A stretch of DNA of 64,000 bases from AC-49 sp963817035 (GCA_963817035.1 CAWFMM010000004.1:186001-250000); one strand, 5' to 3'; positions 18,475 through 26,406 are shown, counted from the stretch's first letter. Translations and numbers: made by a program. The notes: generated by a model not told the origin, from the sequence alone.

Positions 18475-19145
18475 CAGCGCGCCGTGAACCGATACCCGGC
18501 CGAGCGGATGGTGTCGATCGGCGCCGGGCTCCCCGCGCGGGCGAGCTTCTTGCGCAGGTAGCCGACGTAGACCTCGACGACGTTCGTCTGTGGTTCGAAG
18601 TCGTAGCCCCACACGCCGCTCAGCAGCTGCTCGCGCGAGAGGACCTGATTGGGATGGCGCATGAAGTGAGTGAGCAGCTCGAACTCCTTGGCCGAGAGCC
18701 GGACGGCGTGGCCGTCTCGGGAGACCTCACGCGAGAGTAGGTCGACCTCGATCCCCGCCGCGGCGAGCCGGGTGGGCTCGGATTGCGCCGGGCGCCGCAG
18801 GTGCGCGCGGACCCGCGCCAGCAGCTCGTCGACCGAGAACGGCTTGGTCATGTAGTCGTTCGCTCCGGCGTCCAGCGCGGCGACCTTGTCCTGAACCTCG
18901 CCGCGGGCGGTGAGCATGATGACCGGAAGGTCGGGCTTGGCTGCCCGGATCCCGCGCAGCACCTCGATCCCCTCGCGCCGTGGGAGCATCCGGTCGAGGA
19001 TCACGAGGTCGACGTCGCTCTCCAGCGCTCGGCGCTCGCCGTCCAGACCGTCGTCGCGCACGTCGACCTGGTGGCCCTGGGCGCGCAGCGCCTTCTGTAC
19101 GAACTCCGCGATGGCGGGCTCGTCCTCGATCAGCAGGATCCGCAC
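18474..19145 (-). CDS. OmpR/PhoB family response regulator
   Basis: A 223-residue regulator with a receiver domain (acidic pair Glu7-Asp8, phospho-acceptor Asp51 in DLVILDRMLPRREG, Lys in MTKPFSVDELLARV) and a C-terminal winged-helix DNA-binding domain (LLSREVSRDGHAVRLSAKEF, VWGYDFEPQTNVVEVYVGYL). It starts five bases after the stop codon of the small ferredoxin gene, so it is part of the same transcription unit as the flavin/redox genes upstream, and it is coupled to the kinase gene downstream. Directly repeated and partly palindromic sequence at 22708-22757 upstream of the operon could be its binding region. Confidence 0.94.
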   Translation of the reverse strand: MRILLIEDEPAIAEFVQKALRAQGHQVDVRDDGLDGERRALESDVDLVILDRMLPRREGIEVLRGIRAAKPDLPVIMLTARGEVQDKVAALDAGANDYMTKPFSVDELLARVRAHLRRPAQSEPTRLAAAGIEVDLLSREVSRDGHAVRLSAKEFELLTHFMRHPNQVLSREQLLSGVWGYDFEPQTNVVEVYVGYLRKKLARAGSPAPIDTIRSAGYRFTAR

Positions 19146-19149
19146 GAGC

Positions 19150-19407
19150 TCATCGTAGGCCGGTCCCGGTCATCGATGCAGCATGCCGCGACCGTCGTAG
19201 CGCCAGAGCCAGCGCGGGACAGGCGTTGACCGCCCGCAGAGCGTTGTCGCGCAGCGCCGGCGGGATGTGCTGCGGGTCGACGATCGGATAGCCCCAGTCG
19301 TCGAGCGTGATGCGCTCGGGCAGCAGTTCGGCGCACAGGCCGTGGCCGGTGCAGGCGATCGGGTCGATCACCAGGATCTCGGCGCCGTCGCGCCTGCGAG
19401 CGCTCAC
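19150..19407 (-). CDS. Small ferredoxin, single iron-sulfur cluster
   Basis: An 85-residue ferredoxin. The cysteine pattern IACTGHGLCAELLP followed by NACPALAL keeps three cysteines and replaces the second cysteine of the usual CxxCxxC by a Gly-His segment, which is typical of [3Fe-4S] ferredoxins of actinobacteria. The GTG at 19407 is chosen because it makes a four-base GTGA overlap with the NuoF-like gene stop; the longer frame upstream lies inside that gene. It would carry single electrons to or from the NuoF-like subunit encoded immediately upstream. The C-terminus is basic. The response regulator gene follows after four bases. Confidence 0.87.
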   Translation of the reverse strand: MSARRRDGAEILVIDPIACTGHGLCAELLPERITLDDWGYPIVDPQHIPPALRDNALRAVNACPALALALRRSRHAASMTGTGLR

Positions 19408-20648
19408 GCGGCCCGCCTCAGTCCCGTCGCCGGGAGCACGAGCGCCGACGGCGTCGCGCATTCGGGGCACGGGCCCTCGACGGCGTGGTCCTCGAACTCC
19501 GGGCGAAACGCGCGGACGGCGCTGAGCAGCATGCGGGCCGCTCCGTCGGGGTGCGCGCACGCGCCGCGGCCCGGGACCTGGTCGATCCAGCGCATCATCC
19601 GCTCACCGTCTCCGGTCTCGGTTTGGCCGGTGGCAAAGCGTCGCACGACGCCCGCGAGCGCCGCGAGGCCATGGACGCACGGACCGCACTGCCCCGCCGA
19701 CTCGGCGGCCAGGTAGGCGCTCAGCCGGGCGGTCTCGGCGATCGGGCACGAGCTCTGGCCGAGCACGACGATGACCCCGGCGCCGACGGCCGCGCCGTGC
19801 GGTTTCAGCGCGGTGTCGTCGAACGTCAGGCCGCGGCCGTCGCCGCCGATCCAGGCGCCGAAGTAGCCGCCGACGAGCAGCGCCCGCACGTCCGCGTCGT
19901 GGCCGCCGGCGCGGCGGACGATCTCGTCGAGCCCGATGCCCGTGGGAACCTCGTGGACGCCGGGCATCTCGACCGGCCCGGACACCGTGACCAACGTGGT
20001 CCCGGGCCGGTCGTCGCTGCCCTCCTGCCGAAACCAGGCCGCGCCGTGGCGGGCGATGAGCCCGACGTGGGCCAATGTCTCGACGTTCTGGACGAGGGTC
20101 GGGCGGCGGCGGTAGCCCTCCTGCGCGGGTCGGGGCGGCGTGACGCGCGGGCGCGGCGCACGTCCTTCGAGATGCGCGATCACCGCGGTCTCCTCACCCG
20201 CGACGTAGCCCTGCGCCCGCGCGGTCAGCGTGACGCGCACGCGGCGCCTGCGCGTGGTGGCGGCGCGTTGCGCCAGGGCGGTCGCGAGCACGGCGTTCGC
20301 TTCGGGCGACGCGCAGATCAGGATCTCGCGGGCGCCGACCGCCCGCGCGGCCGCGTGCGCGCCGTCGAGTACGAGGTGCGGCGTGTGGAACAGCAGGACC
20401 CGGTCCTTGGCGCTCATCGGCTCGCCCTCGGTCCCGTTGACGACGACCACCGGACGCGCGCCCGCGGCGACCGCTTCGAGCTTGACTGCGGCGGGGAAGC
20501 CGGCGCCGCCACGGCCGAGCAGGCCCGCGCGCCGCACCTCGCCGATCAGGTCGTGGTCGCGGTCGGGCAGCGGCCCGTGGGTTGCGAGGTGCTCGTCGGC
20601 GTCCATCGGTCGGCTTGAGACGAGGCCGGTGAGGAGGCGTTCGTTCAT
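19404..20648 (-). CDS. NuoF-like NADH-binding flavoprotein subunit
   Basis: A 414-residue protein related to the 51-kDa subunit of complex I. It has the FMN/NADH-binding GLLGRGGAGFPAAVKLEAV motif near residue 45, VVVNGTEGEPMSAKD, and the second glycine-rich segment VLVGGYFG/WIGG. The C-terminal cluster domain reads ESAGQCGPCVHGLAAL with a later GACAHP: the first cysteine of the canonical ESCGxCxPCR motif is replaced by Ala, leaving three cysteines. It starts with an ATGA overlap with the membrane protein gene and ends with a GTGA overlap with the ferredoxin gene. It probably passes electrons between NAD(P)H and the ferredoxin or the membrane flavin/haem protein; direction is not known. Confidence 0.88.
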   Translation of the reverse strand: MNERLLTGLVSSRPMDADEHLATHGPLPDRDHDLIGEVRRAGLLGRGGAGFPAAVKLEAVAAGARPVVVVNGTEGEPMSAKDRVLLFHTPHLVLDGAHAAARAVGAREILICASPEANAVLATALAQRAATTRRRRVRVTLTARAQGYVAGEETAVIAHLEGRAPRPRVTPPRPAQEGYRRRPTLVQNVETLAHVGLIARHGAAWFRQEGSDDRPGTTLVTVSGPVEMPGVHEVPTGIGLDEIVRRAGGHDADVRALLVGGYFGAWIGGDGRGLTFDDTALKPHGAAVGAGVIVVLGQSSCPIAETARLSAYLAAESAGQCGPCVHGLAALAGVVRRFATGQTETGDGERMMRWIDQVPGRGACAHPDGAARMLLSAVRAFRPEFEDHAVEGPCPECATPSALVLPATGLRRAA

Positions 20649-21328
20649 GGCGACGGCGCTGTGGACGGGGCGGCGCTCCCGCCGACCAGCGTCGCGGGGG
20701 TACCGGCCTTCGCGGCCCAGCCCGGAGCCATCGGCCCGGAAGGCAGCCACAGCGCGAGTCCCACGGCGGCGACCGTCATGCCCGTGGCGGTCGTGATGCG
20801 GATGCGCGTCGTGGCGCCGGCATCGGTCAGCCGGGCGATCACGGCGAGGACGACGGCGGCGGTGCAGCCCAGGGCCAGCCACGCCAGCCATCCGGCGCGG
20901 ACGTCGCTCCCGGTGCCCAGAGCGTGCACCAGCGCAATCGGCCAGCAGGCGTAGGCGAGCCAGTGCACCGCGCGCCACGCGCGGACGCCGAAGCGGGCGC
21001 GCAGCAGGCTCGTGATGATCAGCGCCAGCAGCAGGTCCAGCGCGAGTGCCCCCAGACCCAGCCACAGCGGGCGGTAGGTCCCGACGAACGGGACGAAGAC
21101 GTCGACGAGGGCGATCGGCGCGTAGCCGTCGAGCACGCTGGTGCCGATGTGGATCGTCAGCAGGACGCAGACGAGCAGCGAGACGGTGCGATGGCCACCG
21201 TCGATCACGAACCGGGGCAGGCTGCGCGTCGTCCAGCGCTCGACGTTGATCACCCCGAGCACGAGTGAGAGCGTGAGGAGCACGAGCGCGGTGGCCCCGG
21301 TCGCACGCGTGAGGTACCACAGGGCCAT
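20645..21328 (-). CDS. Ferric-reductase-like transmembrane protein
   Basis: A 227-residue membrane protein with six hydrophobic segments, matching the ferric reductase-like transmembrane (haem b) fold. Candidate haem-ligand histidines are in FVIDGGHRTVSLL, LLTIHIGTSVL, WRAVHWLAYA and IALVHALGTG, two pairs on adjacent helices as expected. The ATG at 21328 shares one base with the ApbE gene stop. The last 30 residues form a Ser/Pro/Ala-rich tail outside the membrane without an FMN-binding domain. In related actinobacterial loci this protein moves electrons across the membrane between a cytoplasmic NADH dehydrogenase-like subunit and extracytoplasmic flavin; here the NuoF-like and ApbE neighbours support that role. 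Confidence 0.85.
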   Translation of the reverse strand: MALWYLTRATGATALVLLTLSLVLGVINVERWTTRSLPRFVIDGGHRTVSLLVCVLLTIHIGTSVLDGYAPIALVDVFVPFVGTYRPLWLGLGALALDLLLALIITSLLRARFGVRAWRAVHWLAYACWPIALVHALGTGSDVRAGWLAWLALGCTAAVVLAVIARLTDAGATTRIRITTATGMTVAAVGLALWLPSGPMAPGWAAKAGTPATLVGGSAAPSTAPSP

Positions 21329-22245
21329 CAGGCCACCAGCTGCTCCGTCGCCCAGCCGCACGTGCCGACAACCGAGCCGTCGATGCGGACGAGGCGCGCC
21401 GGGAGGCCCTCGCGCGTCAGCCAATACGGCGCATGCTCGCCCATCAGGATCGCCGCCGTGCTCGCCGTGTTCGCGGCTACGCAGCTGCCCGCCGCAACGC
21501 TCACCGTCCGCCAGACGGTGACGACCGGCAGGCCAGTGTGCGGGTCGAGGATGTGGTGCATCTCGCGGCCGCCGCGTCGCCACCGGCGCCGGGTCGTGCT
21601 CGATGTGGCCAGCGCGCCCGACCGCAGGGCGACCGTCGTCTCGACGTCCCCGGCGTCATGGGCGTCGGCGATCCCCACCGGCCAGCCGTCGGCCGGCGGT
21701 CCGCCGCCGAGTGCGATGTCGCCGCCGAGGCTGACGAGCACGCCATGCGGGGCGACGGCGGCCGCCGCCGCCGCCGCCGCGCGATCGGCGGCGAGCGCCT
21801 TGGCGGTCGCACCGAGGTCGAGGACCGTGCCCGGCGCCAGGCGCAGTGTTCGCGCGGCGCGATCCAGGGACACGGTGCGCCAGCCGGCAGCAACAACCGG
21901 CGCCTGGGCCGGCCCGTCGGGCGGCAGCTGAGCGAAGTCGCGGTCGTACCCCGCGGCGACGATCCCGGCGCCGATCGTCGGGTCGACGAGGCCGCCGGTC
22001 TGGCGCGCCGCGTCGAGCGCCACGCCGACCGCCTCGGCGAGGAGCGCACTGACGGCGGTCTCCTGGCCTGCGGCCGCGCAGACGCGGGCGATCTCGGCGT
22101 CATCGCGAAACCGGCTGCACGTGCGGTCGATCGCCGCGATCTCCGACTCCACGGCCGCGCGTGCGGCGGCGAGAGTCCGCGCGTCGGTGACGACGACCTG
22201 CGCGGTGGTGCCGAGTGCCGCCCACGAGACGGTGGCCAGGCTCAC
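21328..22245 (-). CDS. apbE: FAD:protein FMN transferase (ApbE family)
   Basis: A 305-residue ApbE-type flavin transferase, which attaches FMN covalently to a Thr or Ser of extracytoplasmic redox proteins. Motifs include LDLGATAKALAADRA (conserved K/A region), VLVSLGGDIALGG and the C-terminal HHILDPHTGLPVVTVWRTVSV, with the conserved HxxDPxTG, and a late metal-binding region AANTASTAAILMG. The N-terminus has no clear signal peptide. It overlaps the proline-rich gene upstream by four bases and the membrane protein gene downstream by one. No protein in this window shows the FMN-acceptor motif, so its substrate must lie elsewhere or be atypical. Confidence 0.93.
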   Translation of the reverse strand: MSLATVSWAALGTTAQVVVTDARTLAAARAAVESEIAAIDRTCSRFRDDAEIARVCAAAGQETAVSALLAEAVGVALDAARQTGGLVDPTIGAGIVAAGYDRDFAQLPPDGPAQAPVVAAGWRTVSLDRAARTLRLAPGTVLDLGATAKALAADRAAAAAAAAVAPHGVLVSLGGDIALGGGPPADGWPVGIADAHDAGDVETTVALRSGALATSSTTRRRWRRGGREMHHILDPHTGLPVVTVWRTVSVAAGSCVAANTASTAAILMGEHAPYWLTREGLPARLVRIDGSVVGTCGWATEQLVA

Positions 22246-22664
22246 GATCCACCGGAGACGACGACCGGCGCGACGGGCGCCGGGGCGGGCGCCTGGACGA
22301 CCGGCGGGGGTGCGGGTGCGGGCGCCGGCGGCGCCGGCGCGGGCGTCACGACCGGGGCGGCTGGAGCCGGAGTCACCGGAGCGGGGTCCTCCGCAGCGTG
22401 GACGCGCGGGTGATGGCGGTAGTGCCGGCGCAGCGGCCGGCGGGAGGGCGTGGCGGCGGGGTCGACGACCACCGCCGTCACGGCGGTCAACGCGGCTCGA
22501 GACGACGCGTGCGCCCGGGATCGTGTGGCGTCCGCGGCAAGGGTCGAGAAGGCGACGACGAGGACGACCGCCGCGACCGTCACCAAGCGGTTGAACGCCC
22601 GTAGGCGCCGCATCGCCGCGTCACGTCGACGGATGGCATCAGAACCGGTTCTCCGAGCAGACAT
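22242..22664 (-). CDS. Small secreted or membrane-anchored Pro/Ala-rich protein
   Basis: A 140-residue protein with a basic N-terminus, one hydrophobic segment (about residues 26-46, FNRLVTVAAVVLVVAFSTLA) that is a signal peptide or anchor, a short Arg/His-rich region (RRPLRRHYRHHPR) and a long low-complexity Pro/Ala/Val tail (about 90-140). No catalytic motif or flavinylation motif is seen. It is the first gene of the ApbE operon and overlaps apbE by four bases. The position would suit an extracytoplasmic electron-carrier or linker, but no cofactor site is visible. A shorter start at the internal Met (MRRLRAFNRL) is possible. Confidence 0.7.
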   Translation of the reverse strand: MSARRTGSDAIRRRDAAMRRLRAFNRLVTVAAVVLVVAFSTLAADATRSRAHASSRAALTAVTAVVVDPAATPSRRPLRRHYRHHPRVHAAEDPAPVTPAPAAPVVTPAPAPPAPAPAPPPVVQAPAPAPVAPVVVSGGS

Positions 22665-22707
22665 GCAATGACTATCGACCCGCGCCGTGGCTCGAGCCTA
22701 AGCCGGG

Positions 22708-22757
22708 CCTGAGAGTGCTCTTAGAACCTGTTTCAGTGACCCTGGGAGCTTTCTCAT
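22708..22757. promoter_or_regulatory. Candidate regulator-binding repeats in divergent promoter region
   Basis: The 139-bp space between the ApbE operon (minus) and the membrane protein at 22804 (plus) contains two similar blocks, CCTGAGAGTGCTCTTAG at 22708 and CCTGGGAGCTTTCTCAT at 22741, 33 bp apart (about three helical turns). The first is itself nearly palindromic. Such spacing suits a dimeric or OmpR-type regulator. This is a visual match only. Confidence 0.3.
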
Positions 22758-22803
22758 CGCGCCGTTAGACGCTCCTCACCCCCGGCGTCGAACCTGACGG
22801 CCG

Positions 22804-23433
22804 ATGGCGGTCTCCAGCGAAACCCCGCGCCCGGCGCCCGCCACGCGGCTGACGGCCGGAGGCCCGGCCGGCAACGAACGCCTGACCGCGGCGACCGGTG
22901 TTGTGCTCCTGGTCGGACTCGCGGCCCTCGGGGTGACGATCCTGCGAATCGGCCCGCTCCTCAATGTCCACATGTTCCTCGGTGTCGCGCTCATCGCGCC
23001 GGTCGGGTTGAAGCTGGCGAGCACCGGCTACCGCTTCGCGCGCTACTACACGTCCGAGCCGCGCTACCGCCGCAAGGGACCACCCGTGCTTGCACTTCGC
23101 CTGATGGCACCGATCGTCGTGCTCAGCACCGTGGTGGTGTTCGCCAGCGGCGTTGTGCTGCTGCTCGCCGGGCCCGGTTCGCGCGACCCGTGGGTCCTGA
23201 TCCACAAGGCCAGCTTCATCGTCTGGGTCGGGTTCATGTCCCTGCACGTGCTCGGACATCTCTTCGACCTGCCCCGCGCCCTGCGTACCCGACAGACGCT
23301 GATCGCCGCCGGCGATGCGGTGCCGGCCGGCGGGGCGGGGCGCGCCATCGCGCTGGCCGCCGCTCTGGTGCTCGGCGCGGCCCTCGGCATCGCGGCGATC
23401 GCCGACTTCGCGCCATGGCGGCTCCACGGTTGA
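22804..23433 (+). CDS. Cytochrome b561-like / haem membrane protein
   Basis: A 209-residue integral membrane protein with five hydrophobic segments. Histidines at helix positions in LLNVHMFLGVALIAP, WVLIHKASFIVWVG and FMSLHVLGHLFDLP resemble the haem-b ligands of the DUF4405/cytochrome b561 type. The N-terminus (about 30 residues) is Pro/Ala-rich and cytoplasmic. It is divergent from the ApbE redox operon, sharing its regulatory region, and so may be another membrane electron carrier of the same system. No signal for menaquinone binding can be defined by eye. The start at 22804 precedes the hydrophobic region. Confidence 0.72.
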   Translation: MAVSSETPRPAPATRLTAGGPAGNERLTAATGVVLLVGLAALGVTILRIGPLLNVHMFLGVALIAPVGLKLASTGYRFARYYTSEPRYRRKGPPVLALRLMAPIVVLSTVVVFASGVVLLLAGPGSRDPWVLIHKASFIVWVGFMSLHVLGHLFDLPRALRTRQTLIAAGDAVPAGGAGRAIALAAALVLGAALGIAAIADFAPWRLHG

Positions 23434-23479
23434 TCGATGCCCGGCCGGCGACCGTCGTGGTGCGCAGGCGAGAGCCGCG

Positions 23480-23572
23480 TCAGCGGGCGATTGCGGCGGC
23501 GGGGTGCAGCCACCTGAGGAGCGTTCCCTCCTCCATCGAGTCCGAGGGGCGGAGCATGACGACATCGATCAC
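23480..23572 (-). pseudogene. Truncated 2-oxoacid dehydrogenase E2 gene (lipoyl-domain start only)
   Basis: Thirty codons starting at GTG 23572, which overlaps the E1 beta stop codon by four bases (GTGA), encode VIDVVMLRPSDSMEEGTLLR and ten further residues before a TGA. The segment matches the first strand of E2 lipoyl domains (consensus-like MPRLSDSMEEGT..RW). The sequence then stops before the lipoylated lysine; none of the three downstream frames resumes lipoyl, subunit-binding or acyltransferase homology before the convergent gene at 23433. This is a 3'-deleted E2 gene rather than a simple frameshift. Confidence 0.75.
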
Positions 23573-24549
23573 GGAGCCAGCCCCAAGGTCGCCAGCGCCG
23601 CGGCGGTTACGCGGTCCTCGTTGGGCATCGCCGCTAGCTCGAGGTTCTTGGCGTACGGGAGCGGGACCTCGGCCATGCCGACACGCTCGACCGGCGCGTC
23701 GAGGTCGTCGAAGCACGCGTGCTGGACACGGGCGGCGATCTCGGCGCTGACGCCGTAGGTCGGCCAGCCCTCCTCGACGCACAGGACGCGGTTCGTCTTG
23801 GCGACCGACGTGGCGATCGTCTCGACGTCGAGTGGGCGCAGCGAGCGCAGGTCGACGACCTCGACGTCAACGCCGTGATCGGCGGCGAGGCGATCGGCGA
23901 CGTGCAGCGCGCGGACCGTCGCGAAGGAGTGGGCGACGATCGTCAGGTCCGACCCGGTGCGGGCGACCTTGGCGCGGCCGATCGGGGTGACGAAGTCGGG
24001 GTCGAGCGGGACGTCGCCCTTCTCCTTGTAGATCGGGAGGTTCTCGACGACGAGGACCGGGTCGTCGTCGCGGATCGCCGCCTTGAGCAGCCCCTTGGCG
24101 TCGGCCGGCGAGGCGGGTGCGACGACCTTCAGGCCCGGAACGTGCGCGAACCAGACCTCGAGCGACTGGGAGTGCTGGGCGGTCAGCTGGTTGCCGGCGC
24201 CGTTGGGGGTGCGGATGACGATCGGGCAGCGCACCTCGCCGCCGAACATCGCGCCGATCTTCGCTGCGTGGTTGACGACCTGGTCGATCGCGACGAGCAG
24301 GAAGTTGATCGTCATGATCTCGACGACCGGGCGCTCGCCGAGCATCGCGGCGCCGATCCCGGCCCCGACGAAGCCCTCTTCGGAGATCGGTGTGTCGCGC
24401 ACGCGGTCGGTCCCGAACTCGTCGAGCAGTCCGGCCGAAACCTTGTAGGAGCCGTCGAAGACGCCGACCTCCTCGCCCATCAGGAAGACACGGTCGTCGC
24501 GCGCCATCTCCTCGCGCAGCGCGAGCCGCAGCGCCTCCCGATAGGTCAT
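23569..24549 (-). CDS. 2-oxoacid (pyruvate/acetoin) dehydrogenase E1 component, beta subunit
   Basis: A 326-residue transketolase-type subunit. Typical motifs are LMGEEVGVFDG, RVRDTPISEEGFVGAGIGAA, IDQVVNHAAKI, VIRTPNGAGNQLTAQHSQSLE and DLRSLRPLDVETI. With the alpha subunit encoded just upstream it forms the thiamine diphosphate-dependent E1 that decarboxylates a 2-oxoacid and passes the acyl group to lipoyl-E2. It starts 54 bp after the E1 alpha stop codon. Its stop codon overlaps the start of a truncated E2 gene, so a functional complex would need an E2 from elsewhere. Sequence features do not separate pyruvate, acetoin and branched-chain types with certainty. Confidence 0.92.
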   Translation of the reverse strand: MTYREALRLALREEMARDDRVFLMGEEVGVFDGSYKVSAGLLDEFGTDRVRDTPISEEGFVGAGIGAAMLGERPVVEIMTINFLLVAIDQVVNHAAKIGAMFGGEVRCPIVIRTPNGAGNQLTAQHSQSLEVWFAHVPGLKVVAPASPADAKGLLKAAIRDDDPVLVVENLPIYKEKGDVPLDPDFVTPIGRAKVARTGSDLTIVAHSFATVRALHVADRLAADHGVDVEVVDLRSLRPLDVETIATSVAKTNRVLCVEEGWPTYGVSAEIAARVQHACFDDLDAPVERVGMAEVPLPYAKNLELAAMPNEDRVTAAALATLGLAP

Positions 24550-24603
24550 GTTCTGGGTCAGCGGCTCGGCGCCGGCGACGGCCGGATCACGCGCGGTGGT
24601 CGC

Positions 24604-25653
24604 TCATGTGCCCAGACCCCCGGCGAAGATCAGTTCACGCTCGCCGAATGGGCTGCCCGGCAGCATCCGCGCGAACTGCGGCGCGCTGCCCGGCGCGTAC
24701 ATCCCGGTCGCGAGGCCGGCGAGCTCGGGCTCGGGGCTGGCCGCGGCGGCGGCGACCGCCGCGGCGACCTCGGCGTCGACCCCAACGTCGGCCTCGTCGA
24801 GCTCCGCCTGGGTTACGCCGAGCTCGAGCAGCTGACCGCGGACGCGCACGATCGGGTCGTCGTGCTCCATGTGGTCGGCGATCTCCTCCTTCGTGCGGTA
24901 GGCGAGGCCGGCGTCGGCGACCGAGTGACCGCGGTAGCGGTAGGTCATGAGCTCGAGCACCGCGGGCCGCCGGTCGTCGCGCGCACGCGTGAGGAGCGCA
25001 CCCGTCGCGTCGATGACCGCGCCGAGGTCGTTGCCGTCGACGCGCTCGCCGGTGATGCCGAACGCGTCGGCGCGGCGGAAGAGCTCGGGGACCGCTGACG
25101 CACGGTCGACCGCGGTGCCCATGCCGTAGCCGTTGTTGATGACGAGAACGACGATCGGCAGCGACCACACGGCGGCGAGGTTCAGCGACTCGTGCCAGGC
25201 GCCCATGTTCACCGCGCCGTCGCCCATCTCGCAGAGGACGGCGTCGGGCCGATCCTGGCGGACGAGGCCCAGCGCGAGGCCGGTCGCGACCGGGAGCTGG
25301 CCGGCGACGATGCCCCAGCCGCCGTAGAACCCGCGCGAGACGTCGAGCAGGTGCATCGAACCGCCACGGCCATGGGCGCAGCCGTCGGCGCGGCCGAACA
25401 GCTCGGCCATCACCGCGGTCGGAGGGACGCCGCGGGCCAGCGCGAAGCCGTGGCAGCGGTAGCCGGTGACCAGCAGATCGGTCGGCGCCAGCGCGTGCAT
25501 GGCCCCGACCGTGGCGGCCTCCTGGCCCGAGGACAGGTGGCAGTAGCCGCCGATCCGAGCCGCCTTGTACTGGCGCTCGGATTCGGTCTCGAAGACGCGG
25601 ATCAGCGCCATCTGGCGGTAGAGCGCTCGCAGGGCCTCCCGCTCGATCGTCAT
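24604..25653 (-). CDS. 2-oxoacid (pyruvate/acetoin) dehydrogenase E1 component, alpha subunit
   Basis: A 349-residue E1 alpha. The thiamine diphosphate motif is MGDGAVNMGAWHESLNLAAV ending in INN, preceded by HLSSGQEAATVGA and the phosphorylation-loop-like YRYRGHSVADAG. Length and gene order (alpha then beta) are normal. The ATG at 25653 shares one base with the stop codon of the GntR regulator gene, showing that regulator and enzyme are one transcription unit. Its C-terminus (residues about 310-349) is Ala/Glu-rich. The linked 2-hydroxyacid dehydrogenase and aminotransferase suggest it handles a 2-oxoacid made locally; the exact substrate is unknown. Confidence 0.92.
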   Translation of the reverse strand: MTIEREALRALYRQMALIRVFETESERQYKAARIGGYCHLSSGQEAATVGAMHALAPTDLLVTGYRCHGFALARGVPPTAVMAELFGRADGCAHGRGGSMHLLDVSRGFYGGWGIVAGQLPVATGLALGLVRQDRPDAVLCEMGDGAVNMGAWHESLNLAAVWSLPIVVLVINNGYGMGTAVDRASAVPELFRRADAFGITGERVDGNDLGAVIDATGALLTRARDDRRPAVLELMTYRYRGHSVADAGLAYRTKEEIADHMEHDDPIVRVRGQLLELGVTQAELDEADVGVDAEVAAAVAAAAASPEPELAGLATGMYAPGSAPQFARMLPGSPFGERELIFAGGLGT

Positions 25654-26342
25654 CAGTCGTCGACCTGGAAGTAGTCGGGGTGCTCGGAGCGGATCGCGGG
25701 GAGGCCGGACAGGACCATCTGCAGGTGGTGGCGCAGGGCGATCTCGGCGGCGTCGGGGTCGTGGCGGCGGATCGTCTCGACGACGAGCTTGTGCTCGGCG
25801 ACCATCTCGGCGAGGTAGCGGGGTTGGGGGAGACTGAGGCGACGCACGCGGTTGAGGTGTCCGTTGGCACGCTGGGCCAGGGTCCAGGCGACGCCGTGGC
25901 CGCTGAGCTCCATCAGGGTTCCATGGAACTCGTCGTCGAGCGCGTAGAAGCGATCGAAGTCGTTGGCGTCGCGGACCTCGCGCTGGCGGGCGACGAGCCC
26001 GTCGAGCACCGCAAGGTCCTCCTTGCCGGCGCGCTCGGCGGCGATCCGCACGGCGGCGCACTCGAGCGCCTCGCGGATGAACTGCGCGTCGGCGACGGCC
26101 GCTTCGCTGATGTGGGTGACGAAGGTGCCGAGCTGCGGCACGATCTCCACGAGGCGGTCGTCGCGCAGGCGGATGAGCGCCTCGCGCACGGGGGTGCGGC
26201 TGACGCCGAGCAGCTCGGCGAGCTCGTTCTCGCTCAGCTGGCGGCCCGGCTCGAGCTCTCCGCGCACGATCGCATCGCCGATGACCCGGTAGGCCTGGCC
26301 GCGGGTGTTCCCGTTGATTCGCATCGCACGGGCGAGTTCCAC
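25653..26342 (-). CDS. GntR family transcriptional regulator, FCD (FadR-like) type
   Basis: A 229-residue regulator with an N-terminal winged helix (AYRVIGDAIVRGELEPGRQL, ELLGVSRTPVREALIRL) and an all-helical FCD ligand domain containing the metal/ligand histidines in DDEFHGTLMELSGH and AEHKLVVETIRRHD. These normally repress catabolic operons until a small organic acid binds. The frame opens at GTG 26342; an ATG at 26324 (MRINGNTRG) is a shorter alternative. A palindromic TTGTATACTA lies only two bases upstream of the GTG, fitting auto-repression. The gene is coupled to E1 alpha by a one-base overlap. Confidence 0.9.
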   Translation of the reverse strand: MELARAMRINGNTRGQAYRVIGDAIVRGELEPGRQLSENELAELLGVSRTPVREALIRLRDDRLVEIVPQLGTFVTHISEAAVADAQFIREALECAAVRIAAERAGKEDLAVLDGLVARQREVRDANDFDRFYALDDEFHGTLMELSGHGVAWTLAQRANGHLNRVRRLSLPQPRYLAEMVAEHKLVVETIRRHDPDAAEIALRHHLQMVLSGLPAIRSEHPDYFQVDD

Positions 26343-26344
26343 AC

Positions 26345-26354
26345 TTGTATACTA
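26345..26354. promoter_or_regulatory. Candidate GntR/FCD operator TTGTATACTA
   Basis: A near-perfect dyad of the T-N-G-T-(N)-A-C-N-A form used by FadR/FCD regulators, placed directly upstream of the GntR gene and overlapping a possible -10 element (TATACA on the minus strand). It stands out as an AT-rich island in GC-rich DNA. The short distance to the start codon suggests a very short or absent leader in the mRNA. Confidence 0.6.
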
Positions 26355-26406
26355 GCACGGTGGCGCGCTTGCTGCGCTCGCTGCGCACCGCGGCCCGTCG
26401 GGCGTG

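Noticed and set aside
23480..23782. A 100-codon minus-strand open frame across the E1 beta end
   Set aside because: Only its last 30 codons (from GTG 23572) match anything; the rest is a shadow of the E1 beta gene.
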